From Eutreptiella sp. 'Long Island Sound 2002' (Eukaryota > Euglenozoa > Euglenophyceae > Eutreptiales > Eutreptiaceae): a stretch of DNA of 64,000 bases. Both the position numbers and the translations under genes were made by a program. Shown here in pieces: positions 37,501 through 48,163 of the stretch (its first letter is position 1; every line of letters starts with the position of its first letter). The stretch is from contig OZ038379.1 of NCBI GenBank assembly GCA_964036045.1, positions 118,805,104 through 118,869,103 on the forward strand, read 5' to 3'. Below the pieces are notes generated by a model that was not told the DNA's origin, ran no database searches, and saw nothing but the letters and a program-made list of their open reading frames with translations.

Positions 37501-38243
37501 TTTTGAAACTTGTTTTTGTGATATTGTGATCACCTAAAATGACCATCCAAGGTATGTAAAGCATGTTTTAGGCCATATTTACGTGTTTTTCACCCGATTT
37601 GGGTATTAGGTCCAAGGGGGGGGGGTCTCCCAAGGGATTGGTACACAACCTGCTTATGCAGTTTTTCACCCTGGACAGCTCAAAAATGGAAGTTTTTCAA
37701 ACTTGTTTTTTTGATATTGTGACCACCCAAAATGACCATCCAAGCTATGGAAAGCATGTTTTAGGCCGTATTTACGTGTTTTTCACCCTATTTGGGCATC
37801 AGGTCGGGGGGGGGGGGGGGGGCTCCCAAGGGACGGGTGCACAACCTGCTTATGCAGTTTTTCACCCTGGGCAGCTCAAAAATGGAAGTTTTTGAAACTT
37901 GTTTTGGTGATATTGTGATCACCTAAAATGACCATCCAAGGTATGTAAAGCATTTTTTAGGCCATATTTACGTGTTTTTCACCCTATTTGGGTATCAGGT
38001 CCGGGGGGGTAGGGGGTCTCCCAAGGGATTGGTACACAACCTGTTCATGCAGTTTGTCACCTTGGGCAGCTCAAAAATCGAAGTTTTTGAAACTTGTTTT
38101 TTTGATACCGTGATCACCTAAAATGATCATCCAAGGTATGTAAAGCATGTTTTAGCCGGTATTTATGTAGTTTCCACCCTATTTTGGGTGCGTGTTGCTC
38201 GCGGTAGATTCTCTGCGAGGTGGACTTGCCGAAGGCAATAGAA
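34597..38243 (+). mobile_element. Element copy 4, nested in copy 1
   Basis: Left flank 'ggtttttatgaaa' and right flank 'ttgtgatcacctaaaatg' together restore a near-normal monomer. The copy has a full 5' module, then satellite, is itself interrupted at 35274-37109, and ends with the standard CTCTGCGAGGTG, hairpin and TAGAA. Confidence 0.7.
35274..37109 (+). mobile_element. Element copy 5, nested in copy 4
   Basis: Left flank 'gctcaaaaatcgaag' and right flank 'ttttcgaaacttg' join into an exact monomer. Because the left flank ends in G while the element ends in A, this copy fixes the termini without ambiguity: 5'-TCACC ... TAGAA-3', inserted between G and T with no duplicated target. It has a complete 5' module and about six monomers. 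Confidence 0.8.
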
Positions 38244-38639
38244 TTGTGATCACCTAAAATGACCATCCAAGGTATGTAAAGCATGTTTTAGGCTGTATTT
38301 ACATGTTTTTCACCCCTATTTGGGTATTAGGTCCCGGGGGGGGGGGGTCGTCTCCCAAGGGATTGGTACACAACCTGCTTATGCAGTTTTTCACCCTGGG
38401 CAGCTCAAAAATTGAAGTTTTCGAAACTTTTTTTTTTGATATTGTCACCACTTAAAATGACCATCCAAGGTATGTAAAGCATTTTTTAGGCCGTATTTAT
38501 GTAGTTTTTACCCTATTTAGGGTGTGTGTGGCTTGGGATAGAATCTCTGCGAGGTGGACTTGCCGAAGGCAATAGAATGAAAGAATAAAATTAAGGGGTT
38601 GGGAAAGATCAAGCCAACATGAAAAAGCTGGAAAAAACC

Positions 38640-40446
38640 AAAATCCGGAAAAAGTCTCCATAGGTCCCCATACGTCCCCATAGGTCCGTGTAAGTATCCA
38701 AAGGTTCCCAAAACTTCCCATAGGTCCCCATAGGCCCCCATAGGTTCCTAGAGGGCCCCCACGACCCCATAGGTCCCCATAGGTGCCAATAGGTCCCCAT
38801 ATGCCCCCCATAGGTCCCCATAGGTCCCAATAGGGCCCCATAGGCCCCCCTAGGCCCCCATAGGTCCCCATAGGTCCCAATGGACCCCATAGGGTCCCTT
38901 AGGTCCCCATAGGTCCCCACTGGTCCCCATAGGCCCCCATAGGTCGCCATAGGTCCCCATACGTCCCCATAAGTGCCAATGGGTCCCCATATGCCCCCAT
39001 ACGCCCTCAATAGGTCCCAATAGGTCCCAATAGGGCCCCATAGGCGCCCCTAGGCCCCATTAGGTCCCCATGGACCCCATAGGGTCCCCATAGGTCCCCA
39101 CTGGTCCCCATAGGTCCCCATAGGTGCCCCTAGGCCCCCATAGGTCCCCAAAGGTGCCCATAGGCCCCCATAGGTCCCCAAAGATCCCCATAGATCCCCA
39201 TAGGTCACCATAGGTCCCAATAGGTCCCCATAGGTGCCCCTTGGCCCCCAAGGGTCCCCATAGGTCCCCAAAGGAGCCAATAGGCCCCCATAGGTCCCCA
39301 TAGGCCCCCAAAGGTGCCCATAGGTCCCCATAGGCCCCCATAGGTGCCAATACGCCCCCATAGGTCCCAAAGGTCCCCATACGTCCCCATAGGTCCCCAA
39401 AGGAGCCAATAGGCCCCCACAGACCCCCATGGGTCCCCAAAGGTCCCCATAGGCCCCCATATGCCCCCATAGGTCCCCAAAGGTGCCCATAGGCCCCCAT
39501 AGGCCCCCATAGGTCCCCAAAGATCCCCATAGATCCCCATAGGTCACCATAGGTCCCAATAGGTCCCCATAGGTGCCCCTTGGCCCCCAAGGGTCCCCAT
39601 AGGTCCCCAAAGGAGCCAATAGGCCCCCATAGGTCCCCATAGGCCCCCAAAGGTGCCCATAGGTCCCCATAGGCCCCCATAGGTGCCAATACGCCCCCAT
39701 AGGCCCCCAAAGGTCCCAAAGGTCCCCATACGTCCCCATAGGTCCCCAAAGGAGCCAATAGGCCCCCACAGACCCCCATGGGTCCCCAAAGGTCCCCATA
39801 GGCCCCCATATGCCCCCATAGGTCCCCAAAGGTGCCCATAGGCCCCCATAGGCCCCCATAGGTCCCCAAAGATCCCCATAGATCCCCATAGGTCACCATA
39901 GGTCCCAATAGGTCCCCATAGGTGCCCCTTGGCCCCCAAGGGTCCCCATAGGTCCCCAAAGGAGCCAATAGGCCCCCATACGTCCCCATAGGCCCCCAAA
40001 GGTGCCCATAGGTCCCCATAGGCCCCCATAGGTGCCAATACGCCCCCATAGGCCCCCAAAGGTCCCAAAGGTCCCCATACGTCCCCATAGGTCCCCAAAG
40101 GAGCCAATAGGCCCCCACAGACCCCCATGGGTCCCCAAAGGTCCCCATAGGCCCCCATATGCCCCCATAGGTCCCCATAGGTCCCCAAAGGTCCCCATAG
40201 GTCCCCATAGGCCCCCATAGGTCCCCATAGGCCCCCATGGGCCCCTATAGGTGCCAATAGGCCCCCATAGGTCCCCATAGGTCCCCAAAGTTACCCATAG
40301 GTCCCCAAAGGTGCCAATAGGCCCCCATAGGCCCCCACAGGTCCCCATAGGTCCCCAAAGGCCCCCATAGGTCCCCATAGGTCGCTATAGGCCCACATAG
40401 GTCCCCATAGGTCCCCAAAGGCCCCCATAGGTCCCCATATGTCCCC
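38640..40446. repeat. Decamer satellite (CCCCATAGGT) with ~340-350 bp higher-order repeat
   Basis: About 1.8 kb of 10-bp units, mostly ccccataggt with variants (ccccaaaggt, cccaataggt). A variant block beginning 'aagatccccatagatcccc' recurs at 39181, 39520 and 39869, giving a higher-order unit of 339-349 bp. Because 10 bp repeats in phase every 30 bp, the minus strand is open for hundreds of codons as a Gly/Trp/Tyr repeat; this is a by-product, not a gene. Confidence 0.9.
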
Positions 40447-40448
40447 TC

Positions 40449-40502
40449 AGGGAGTCATCGCATCCCCTCTAAACTAGTGTATACCCCATGCGATGATTCC
40501 CT
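40449..40502. repeat. Imperfect inverted repeat, 15-bp arms
   Basis: AGGGAGTCATCGCAT (40449-40463) and ATGCGATGATTCCCT (40488-40502) are complementary except for one base, with a 24-base spacer. It lies between the decamer satellite and the 53-bp repeat. It could be a small structured RNA or the ends of a tiny inverted-repeat element; nothing distinguishes these. Confidence 0.6.
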
Positions 40503-40506
40503 AAAG

Positions 40507-40559
40507 GTTTTACGAACAAAGCAAAACGCAAATCAGGCATATTGTGGCTCCTCGCTGCT
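40507..40559 (+). repeat. 53-bp direct repeat, left copy
   Basis: Begins 'gttttacgaacaaagc' and ends 'ctcctcgctgct'. An almost identical copy (one mismatch) lies at 50021-50073. The pair flanks the block of element copies 6-8. Confidence 0.9.
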
Positions 40560-41285
40560 GCACCATATTCCACAAAGGCGTACAGACGCCATAGAAACAC
40601 ATGTTGTTCGTGGTGGGTGGGCGGGCTTCCCCAGGCAAAATCACCTCGCAGAGGTTGTTAGATCAAAGCCAGGCAGGCGTATATATGGGGAAAATGCCAC
40701 ATACCCCCCCATTTTGGCCTTTTTGGGCCTATTGGCGTACCCTACCCCAAGGGGTTGAATTGTTAGTTTAACCCCTTGTAAAATCATTATTTTGTCCAAT
40801 AAACGCATCCCCCAATGAGTTTTTGGTCCGGACCCCCCCAGACCCCCCCCACTTGAAACCCACTTTTTTGAGGTTTTGAGGGAGGTGGGGGGGGGGTGGG
40901 GGGGGGGGTCAAAAATGTCGAAAAAATGACCCCCCCTTTTTTTGGGTTGAAAATCATGAATCTTTTGGTTTTTTTCGATTTTGAGCCGAAAAAGTGTTTC
41001 CGGGTCCCGACTCTATGGGGTTTGTATGGGGCGGAGCGGGACGAGCGCTTATGCAGTTTATGCACTTTTTGGCCATTTTTGCTATGTTGGCGGTTTTGGC
41101 GACCTCGGTGACCCCGTGCTACCCACTCAGAGGGGTGTGAGTGGGGATGTTGTGACAGTATATGCCTACTAGGATACGGAAGGACATTTTTTGCAGTCTC
41201 TAGCCTTGCCTAGGGCCGTTCACAACCCGTGCCAAAGACGCGAAATGGCTGTTTCCACCAATAATGGCCTAGTGAATGGGCCAGA

Positions 41286-43728
41286 ACACAACCTGCTAGC
41301 ACAATTTTTCACCCTGGGCAGCTCAAAAATCGATGTTTTTGCAACTTGTTTTCTTGATATTGTGACCACCCACAATGACCATCCAAGGTATGTAAAGCAT
41401 GTTTTAGGCCGTATTTACGTGTTTTTCACCCTATTTGGGTATCAGGTCCGGGAGTGTAGGGGGGCTCCCAAGGGATTTGCTACACAACCTGCTTATGTAG
41501 TTTTTCACCCTGGGCAGCTCAAAAATGGAAGTTTTTGAAACTTGTTTTTTTGATATTGTGACCACCCACAATGACCATCCAAGGTATGTAAAGCATGTCT
41601 TAGGCCGTATTTACGTGTTTCTCACCCTATTTGGGTATCAGGTCCGGGGGGGGGTAGGGGGTCTCCCAAGGGATTGGTACACAACCTGCTTATGCAATTA
41701 TTCACCCTGGACAGCTCAAAAATGGAAGTTTTTGAAACTTGTTTTTTTGACATTGTGACCACCCACAATGACCATCCAAGGTATGTAAAGCATGTCTTAG
41801 GCCGTATTTACGTGTTTCTCACCCTATTTGGGTATCAGGTCCGGGGGGGGGCGGGTCTCCCAAGGGATTGGTACACAACCTGCTTATGCAGTTTTTCACC
41901 CTGGGCAGCTCAAAAATGGAAGTTTTTGAAAATTGTTTTTCTGATATTGTGACCACCTAAAATGACCATCCAAGGTATGTAAAGCATGTTTTAGGCAGTA
42001 TTTACGTGTTTCTCACCCTATTTGGGTATCAGGTCCGGGGGTGGGGGGTCTCCCAAGGGATTGCTACACAACCTGCTTATGCAGTTTTTCACCCTGGACA
42101 GCTCAAAAATGGAAGTTTTTGAAATTTGTTTTTTTGATATTGTGACCACCCACAATGACCATCCAAGGTATGTAAAGCATGTCTTAGGCCGTATTTACGT
42201 GTTTCTCACCCTATTTGGGTATTAGGTCCGGGGGGGGGGGGGGTCTCCCAAGGGATTGGTACACAACCTGCTTATGCAGTTTTTCACCCTAAGCAGCTCA
42301 AAAATGGAAGTTTTTGAAAATTGTTTTTCTTGTATTGTGACCACCTATAATGACCATCCTAGCTATGTAAAGCATGTTTTAGGCAGTATTTACGTGTTTC
42401 TCACCCTATTTGGGTATCAGGTCCGGGGGGGGGGGGGTCTCTCAAGGGATTTGCTACACAACCTGCTGATGCAGTTTTTCACCCTGGACAGCTCAAAAAT
42501 GGAAGTTTTTGAAATTTGTTTTTTTGATTCCATGACCACCTAAAATGACCATCCAAGATATGTAAAGCATGTTTTAGGCCGTATTTACGTGTTTTTCACC
42601 CTATTTGCTTATCGGGTCCGGGGGGGGGGGTCTCCCAAGGGATTTGCTACACAACCTGCTTATGCAGTTTTTCACCCTGGGCAGCTCAAAAATGGAAGTT
42701 TTTGAAACTTGTTTTTTTGATATTGTGACCACCCACAATGACCATCCAAGGTATGTAAAGCATGTTTTAGGCCGTATTTACGTGTTTCTCGGCCTATTTG
42801 GGTATCGGGTCCGGGGGGGGAGGGGGGCTCCCAAGGGATTGGTACACAACCTGTTTATGCAGTTTTTCACCCTGGGCAGCTCGAAAATGGAAGTTTTTGA
42901 AACTTGTTTTTTTGATATTGTGACCACCTAAAATGACCATCCACGATATGTAAAGCATGTCTTAGGCCGTATTTACATGTTTTTCACCCTATTTGGGTAT
43001 TAGGTCCGGGGGGGTAGGGGGGCTCCCAAGGGATTGGTACACAACCTGTTTATGTGGTTTTTCACCCTGGGCAGCTCAAAAATGGAAGTTTTTCAAACTT
43101 GTTTTTCTGATATTGTGACCACCTAAAATGACCATCCAAGATATGTAAAGCATGTTTTAGGCCGTATTTACATGTTTTTCACCCTATTTGGGTATTTGGT
43201 CCGGGGGGGCGGGGGGGGGCTCCCAAGGGATTGGTACACAACCTGCTTATGCAGTTTTTCACCCTGGACAGCTCAAAAATGGAAGTTTTTGAAACTTGTT
43301 TTTTTTGATATTGTGACCACCTAAAATGACCATCCAAGCTATGTAAAGCAGGTTTTAGGCCGTATTTACATGTTTGTCACCCATTTGGGTATCAGGTCCT
43401 GGGGGGGGGGGGTCTCCTAGGGGATTGGTACACAACCTGTTTATGCAGCTTTTCACCCTGGGCAGCTCAAAAATGGAAGTGTTTGAAACTTGTTTTTTTT
43501 GATATTGTGACCACCTAAAATGACCATCCAAGCTATGTAAAGCAGGTTTTGGGCCGTATTTACATGTTTGTCACCCTATTTGGGTATCAGGTCCTGGGGG
43601 GGGGGGGTCTCCCAAGGGATTGGTACACAACCTGCTAATGCAGTTTTTCACCCTGGACAGCTCAAAAATGGAAGTTTTTCAAACTTGCCTTTTTGATTCC
43701 ATGACCGCCTAAAATGACCATCCAAGAT
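41286..43728 (+). repeat. ~195-bp satellite array inside copy 6
   Basis: About 12 monomers, landmarked by 'acacaacctgcttatgcag', 'cagctcaaaaatggaag', 'gatattgtgaccacc' and 'cctatttgggtatcaggtcc' followed by a G run. Several monomers here have 'cccacaatgacc' instead of 'cctaaaatgacc'. Confidence 0.95.
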
Positions 43729-43753
43729 TGTCCCAAGGGTGCCAAGTAGAGGC

Positions 43754-44150
43754 CTATTGGCCTGCGCAAGAGGCTGTAGACTGCTTGATCTGCTTGTTTT
43801 GGCCTGTCTGCTGTGTGTAGTCAATTGGTAAATCCCGCTCTTCATCCGGCGTTGTCCGTGCAGGTGTTGTTGATATTTTGATGCCTGGTTTCTTTTGATT
43901 TGGTTTAGCTGGCAGAAATTGCGTCCAAGTTTGTTGTTTTTGAAGAATACATAGTGCACTTTCCAAGTTTTGCAAGGTGTGGCAGAAAGTTCATGCGCGG
44001 CTCTCTACATTGGCAAATAGAAACCTCGTTTGCAGATTTAAGTTGCTGTTGGTAGTCACTTGTTGTGCATTCACACGCCGCGTGACTAAATGTCACGGGT
44101 ATGCCATCCTGTTTCTTGTAATGCAGTGGAGTGGTGCATGATCCATATTC
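43754..44150 (-). pseudogene. Gene fragment, unknown protein
   Basis: One minus-strand frame reads VNAQQVTTNSNLNLQTRFLF, then VESRA, TGA (43991-43993), TFCHTLQNLESALCILQKQQ and on to TPARTTPDEERDLPIDYT, ending at 43754. Glutamine- and threonine-rich; no domain recognised. The TGA fits a CGA origin. Both ends are lost. Confidence 0.4.
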
Positions 44151-44439
44151 CTTTGTCTACCACGCGCAGAACGGAATCAACGTTTTTTGTTCGTCAAAAA
44201 TGAATCCCTAAAGTTTTGTGCTTCCGGGGGGTTTTTGCACGTGCCGGACGTCGTGGAGGCATCCGTTTTGTTCATTTCCACCGTTTTCCATGTGAGAAGT
44301 GTATCATGCCATTGCCTCTACCTTGCCTCCCGTGCTTCGTGTGCCGCGCGTGCTATGCATGTTACGCATTCTAAGCGTTTGATTGTAGGTGTGCCTCCGG
44401 AAACCAAATAACAGGTGTCGCATATCCGTGCAGGGCACG

Positions 44440-46396
44440 TTTCGGGTGCCGCGCGTATCGAATAATATGCTTATGGAGGCCGGAACCCACGTTTTGCGCG
44501 AGCTACGCGTCCTCCTGTGCCACAACCCTTTCTTTATGCCCGCATCCCTTTTCCCGGACAGCCACAAGCAGTGGCTTGCCAAGGGGGGCCACCTGGGGAG
44601 CTGGGGGAACGCGTCCACGCTAAAACACAACGTGTTCATCGTGTTCGAGATTAAACCCCACACATGTATCTGATTGTTTAACGGGGTGGAGTGCGGGTGT
44701 TGTGCCTTTTGATGCCCCCCACGTCGATGCCGTTCGTTTTGCATTTTTGTTTTTGCTTCTCGGGTTGTTTCTTCATAACCGGTTGGCACGCAACCTGAGT
44801 GAACGGCAAGAAGTTCGGCAGCAAGGATCGCGGAGAGGATGAGATGTTCCTCACCAACGTGACCACATACCAAGTATCCATGCATAACACGTGCCACGTT
44901 GTTTTGTATGTTCGCACCGTCCCCAGCGCTCATCAAGCTGCGCACACACCCCAATTTTGCTACCTGCAGATTAGGACGAAGAAAGGAAACCCGCGTGATC
45001 CCGCAAAGGTCCAAGATTGCAGCGCCAAGCCGGATGGGTGGTTCAAGTATACAAAGGTTGTATTGCGCGCGCCGCGTGTTGCATCTGTAAGTGATTCTGC
45101 CCCGTGTCATACGCGTTTTGCGCGTGTTGCGCGTTCTGCGCGTTCCGGTGATGTGGCTTTTGTTCCGCCTCTGGGGGCGCCGCCACCGTGCTACACGTGC
45201 TGCGCGTCGTGCAGATCCAACACAACCGATTGTGAACCTGATTGGAGGGCGCAGACGAAGAGAGTGAGGAGGATGAGGTGGACTAGACAGCACATGGCAA
45301 GAAGCAGGCCCGAGGCGCACTGAAGAAGCCGAAGCGAGAGGAGGGGCATTCCGACGACGACCCAGAGGACAACCCCGTTGTGCCGGAGAAAGGGTCTTCC
45401 GCGAAGCAGCACGGTCCACCGTGCTGGAAGTGAAGCAGGAGCCACAGACCATGGCAGAGAAGAAGAAGCGGAAGCGAGAGGACCGGAGCCCGCCTAAGGT
45501 ACCACCAAAGAAGTTCGAGGCGGAGATGCCCAAGAAAAAGGAGGACAAGGACAAGGCAGTCCGTGGTCAGGTGTCCTTAGCGATTTCCGGGAAGGGCCCA
45601 CATAAGAGCATCAGCGCCGCACCGACAAGGGCAGAGAAGTTCCGGCACGAAGGCAGGTACGACCGTGATCTTGACACAATGTAGAGAATCTTGGAGACGG
45701 ACTTCAATGCGAGTTTGGGCATATTGGTGATGCACTACAAGGACTGTTTGTCAGAGGAACCCGAGTCAGGGCAAGAGATCGGTATGGCAGTTCTGCTGCA
45801 CACCGGTGTCTGGGCCCTGAGCGTGCAAAGCGTGCTAAGCTGCGGAGCCAAGAATGCCCAATCGGCTGCAGCACCCCGTGAGTATTTCGAAAAGCGGTAT
45901 CCCTCGAGTAGCTCACAACCAGTGGCGGAGGGGTTGTTGAAGGGCCTTTCGGTTTGTACGGGGTTGCGTCTCCGCACCGCAATGGCCATGGGACCTCAGC
46001 CGGCCATCGGAGGGTACCAGTCTGGCCAAGCCAAAGATGGAGGGCCTGCGAAGTGGTTGTGGAGGTGGCGGGGCCGATGGGGTCAACGCAATGGGCATCG
46101 AAGACATTGTTGACATGGGAACGGATGTTTTGCAGGTGTTGCGCACGGCCTCTATAGTGCTTCTGTAACGTCGTGCCGCACGTCATGTGCGTTCCGCGCG
46201 TTCTACGCGTGTGCCACTGACCTGCCTCTGGAGGACCATTCACGTATTCCGCGTTGTGCATGACAAGTTCTTCCGTTACGTTCGGATGGCCCGTTTGATG
46301 GCGTACGAGTTGGAAGAAGAACGGAACCTCGAACTCCCGTCGTCTGGAGAATGGTCATTGGTGCGCACCCGAGAGCTGGCGGCGAAGAAACCGCGG
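44440..46396 (+). pseudogene. Multi-exon gene fragment, unknown protein
   Basis: Exons with usable splice sites join in frame. About 44440-44665 (RELRVLLCHNPFFMPASLF; donor T/GTATCT) joins 44800-44873 (GSKDRGEDEMFLTNVTTYQ), then 44970-45056 (acceptor CTGCAG/AT; KPDGWFKYTK/GTTGTA), then 45215-46135, a long exon. That exon is acidic then Lys-rich (EEDEVD, TAG at 45284-45286, TAHGKKQARGALKKPKREEG). It later has TAG at 45682-45684 between RDLDTM and RILETDFNASLGILVMHYK, and ends at donor CAG/GTGTTG. A last exon (to 46396) reads FFRYVRMARLMAYELEEERN. Frameshifts near 45245 and 45415 and the two TAGs show decay. Intron sequences share a 'gtgttgcgcgttctgcgcg' flavour. No family recognised; the Lys-rich stretches suggest a nuclear protein. 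Confidence 0.45.
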
Positions 46397-47106
46397 GTAT
46401 TTGCGTGCTTCGTGGTGTCGGTGGTGTGTGTGATATTGCCTCCGCTCCGCGTCTGGAGGTCAGTCGTCGCGTGAAGCGAGTTCTACGTGTCTTGCACGTA
46501 TGATTCTACGTACGCTTCCCGGAGGAGGTTGTGCCGTGCTACCCGTTGTGCAGGCTACCGCTTGGGATTGGGAGCCCCCTCACATGAGTGGGTACCACTA
46601 CCCGCACCTTCCCCCCATGTAAAGCATGTTTTAGGCCGTATTTACATGTTTTTCACCCTATTTGGGTATTAGGTCCGGGGGGGGGGGTCTCCCAAGGGAT
46701 TGGTACACAACCTGATTAAGCAGTTTTTCACCCTGGACAGCTCAAAAATCAAAGTTTTTGAAACTTGTTTTTTTGATATTGTGACCACCTAAAATGACCA
46801 TCCAAGATATGTAAAGCATGTTTTAGGCCGTATTTACATGTTTCTCACCCTATGTGGGTATTGGCTGCACGGGGGGGGGGGGTGACCCAAGGGATTGGTA
46901 CACAACCTTATGCGGTTTTTCACCCTCAACAGCTCAAAAATCGAAGTTTTCGAAACTTGTTTTTTTGATATTGTCACCACTTAAAATGACCATCCAAGGT
47001 ATGTAAAGCATTTTTTGGGCCGTATTTATGTAGTTTTTACCCTATTTAGGGTGTGTGTGGCTTGGGGTAGAATCTCTGCGAGGTGGACTTGCCGAAGGCA
47101 ATAGAA

Positions 47107-48163
47107 TCACCTCGCAGAGGTTGTTAGATCAAAGCCAGGCAGGCGTATATAGGGGAAAACGCCTCATACCCCCCCATTTTGGCCATTTTGGGCCTATTCG
47201 CGTACCCTACCCCAAGGGGTTGAATTGTTAGTTTAACCCCTTGTAAAATCATTATTTTGTCAAATAAATGCATCCCCCAATGAGTTTTTGGTCCGGACCC
47301 CCCCAGACCCACCTCACTTGAAACCCACTTTTTTCAGGTTTTGAGGGAGGGGGGGCGGGGGGGTGCGGGGGGGTGGGGGGGGGGGTCAAAAAATGACCCC
47401 CCCTTTTTTTGGGTCGAAAATCATGAATCTTTTGGTTTTTTTCGATTTTGAGCCGAAAAAGTTTTTCCGGCTCCCGACTCTATGGGCTTTGTATGGGGCG
47501 GAGTGGGACGAGCGCTTATGCAGTTTAAGCACTTTTTGGCCATTTTTGCTATGTTCGTCGACCTCGGTGACCCCGTGGTACCTACCCTGAGAGGTGCAAG
47601 TGGGGATGTTGTGACAGTATATGCCTACTAGGATACGGAAGGACGTTTTTTGCAGTCTCTAGCCTTGCCTAGGGCCGTCCACAACCCGTGCCAAAGACGC
47701 GAAATGACCGTTTCCACCAATAATGGCCTAGTGAATGGGCCAGTACACAACCTGCTTATGCAGTTTTTCAACCTGGGCTGCACAAAAATCGAAGTTTTCG
47801 AAACTTGTTTTTTTGATATTGTGACCACCTAAAATGACCATCCAAGCTATGTAAAGCATGTTTTAGGCCGTATTTACGTGGTTTTCACCATATTTGGGTA
47901 TTAGGTCCGGGGGGGAGGGGTGGGGGGGGGGGGGGGGCTCCCAAGGGACGGGTGCACAACCTGCTTATGCAGTTTTTCACCTTGGACAGCTCAAAAATCG
48001 AAGTTTTCGAAACTTGTTTTTTTGATATTGTCACCACTTAAAATGACCATCCAAGGTATGTAAAGCATTTTTTGGGCCGTATTTATGTAGTTTTTACCCT
48101 ATTTAGGGTGTGTGTGGCTTGGGGTAGAATCTCTGCGAGGTGGACTTGCCGAAGGCAATAGAA
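47107..48163 (+). mobile_element. Element copy 7, short, tandem
   Basis: A 1,057-bp copy with intact termini, a full 5' module and only about two monomers before the 3' end. It sits head-to-tail between copies 6 and 8 with no intervening base. Its module shares private variants with copy 8 ('ctatgttcgtcgacctcgg', 'gtttaagcactttttggcc'), so the two are close relatives. Confidence 0.85.

Larger units (their letters stand above)
30786..38577 (+). mobile_element. Helitron2/Helentron-like element copy 1 (outer, interrupted)
   Basis: The copy starts TCACCTCGCAGAG after an A run and ends CTCTGCGAGGTGGAC, TTGCCGAAGGCAA, TAGAA; the next base is T. Its own sequence is 30786-31451, 34542-34596 and 38244-38577. 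The rest is copies inserted into it (31452-34541 and 34597-38243). The 5' module carries a TATA-like 'gtatatatgggg', an imperfect hairpin (CAAGGGGTTGAA / TTTAACCCCTTG), 'ccaataaacgc', the palindrome GGTCCGGACC and G runs. It is followed by satellite monomers. No protein is encoded, so it is non-autonomous. The family call rests on structure only: 5' TC, asymmetric inverted repeats, 3' hairpin, and no target duplication. Confidence 0.7.
43729..46616. mobile_element. 2,888-bp insert carrying fragments of two genes
   Basis: Removing it rejoins the monomer exactly ('tccaagat' + 'atgtaaagc') without a target duplication. It starts 'tgtcccaaggg' and ends 'caccttcccccc', with no inverted repeats. 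It holds a minus-strand fragment (43754-44150) and a plus-strand fragment with several introns (about 44440-46396). This could be gene-fragment capture by the element or filler DNA after a break; the sequence does not decide. Confidence 0.6.
40641..47106 (+). mobile_element. Element copy 6, with a 2.9-kb insert in its satellite
   Basis: Standard 5' end after 'ccaggcaaaa', 5' module to about 41285, then satellite 41286-43728 and 46617-47060, and standard 3' end. The satellite is cut between 'tccaagat' and 'atgtaaagc' by the insert 43729-46616. The 3' end abuts the 5' end of copy 7 with no base between (TAGAA/TCACC). Confidence 0.75.

Noticed and set aside
30786-38577. LTR retrotransposon with the 5' module as an LTR
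   Set aside because: No target duplication, no TG...CA ends, no matching copy at the other end, and the 3' end is a different sequence with a hairpin.
38497-40378. Long minus-strand Gly/Trp/Tyr repeat proteins (up to 392 codons)
   Set aside because: They are translations of the decamer satellite in any frame; no start context, domain or non-repeat sequence.
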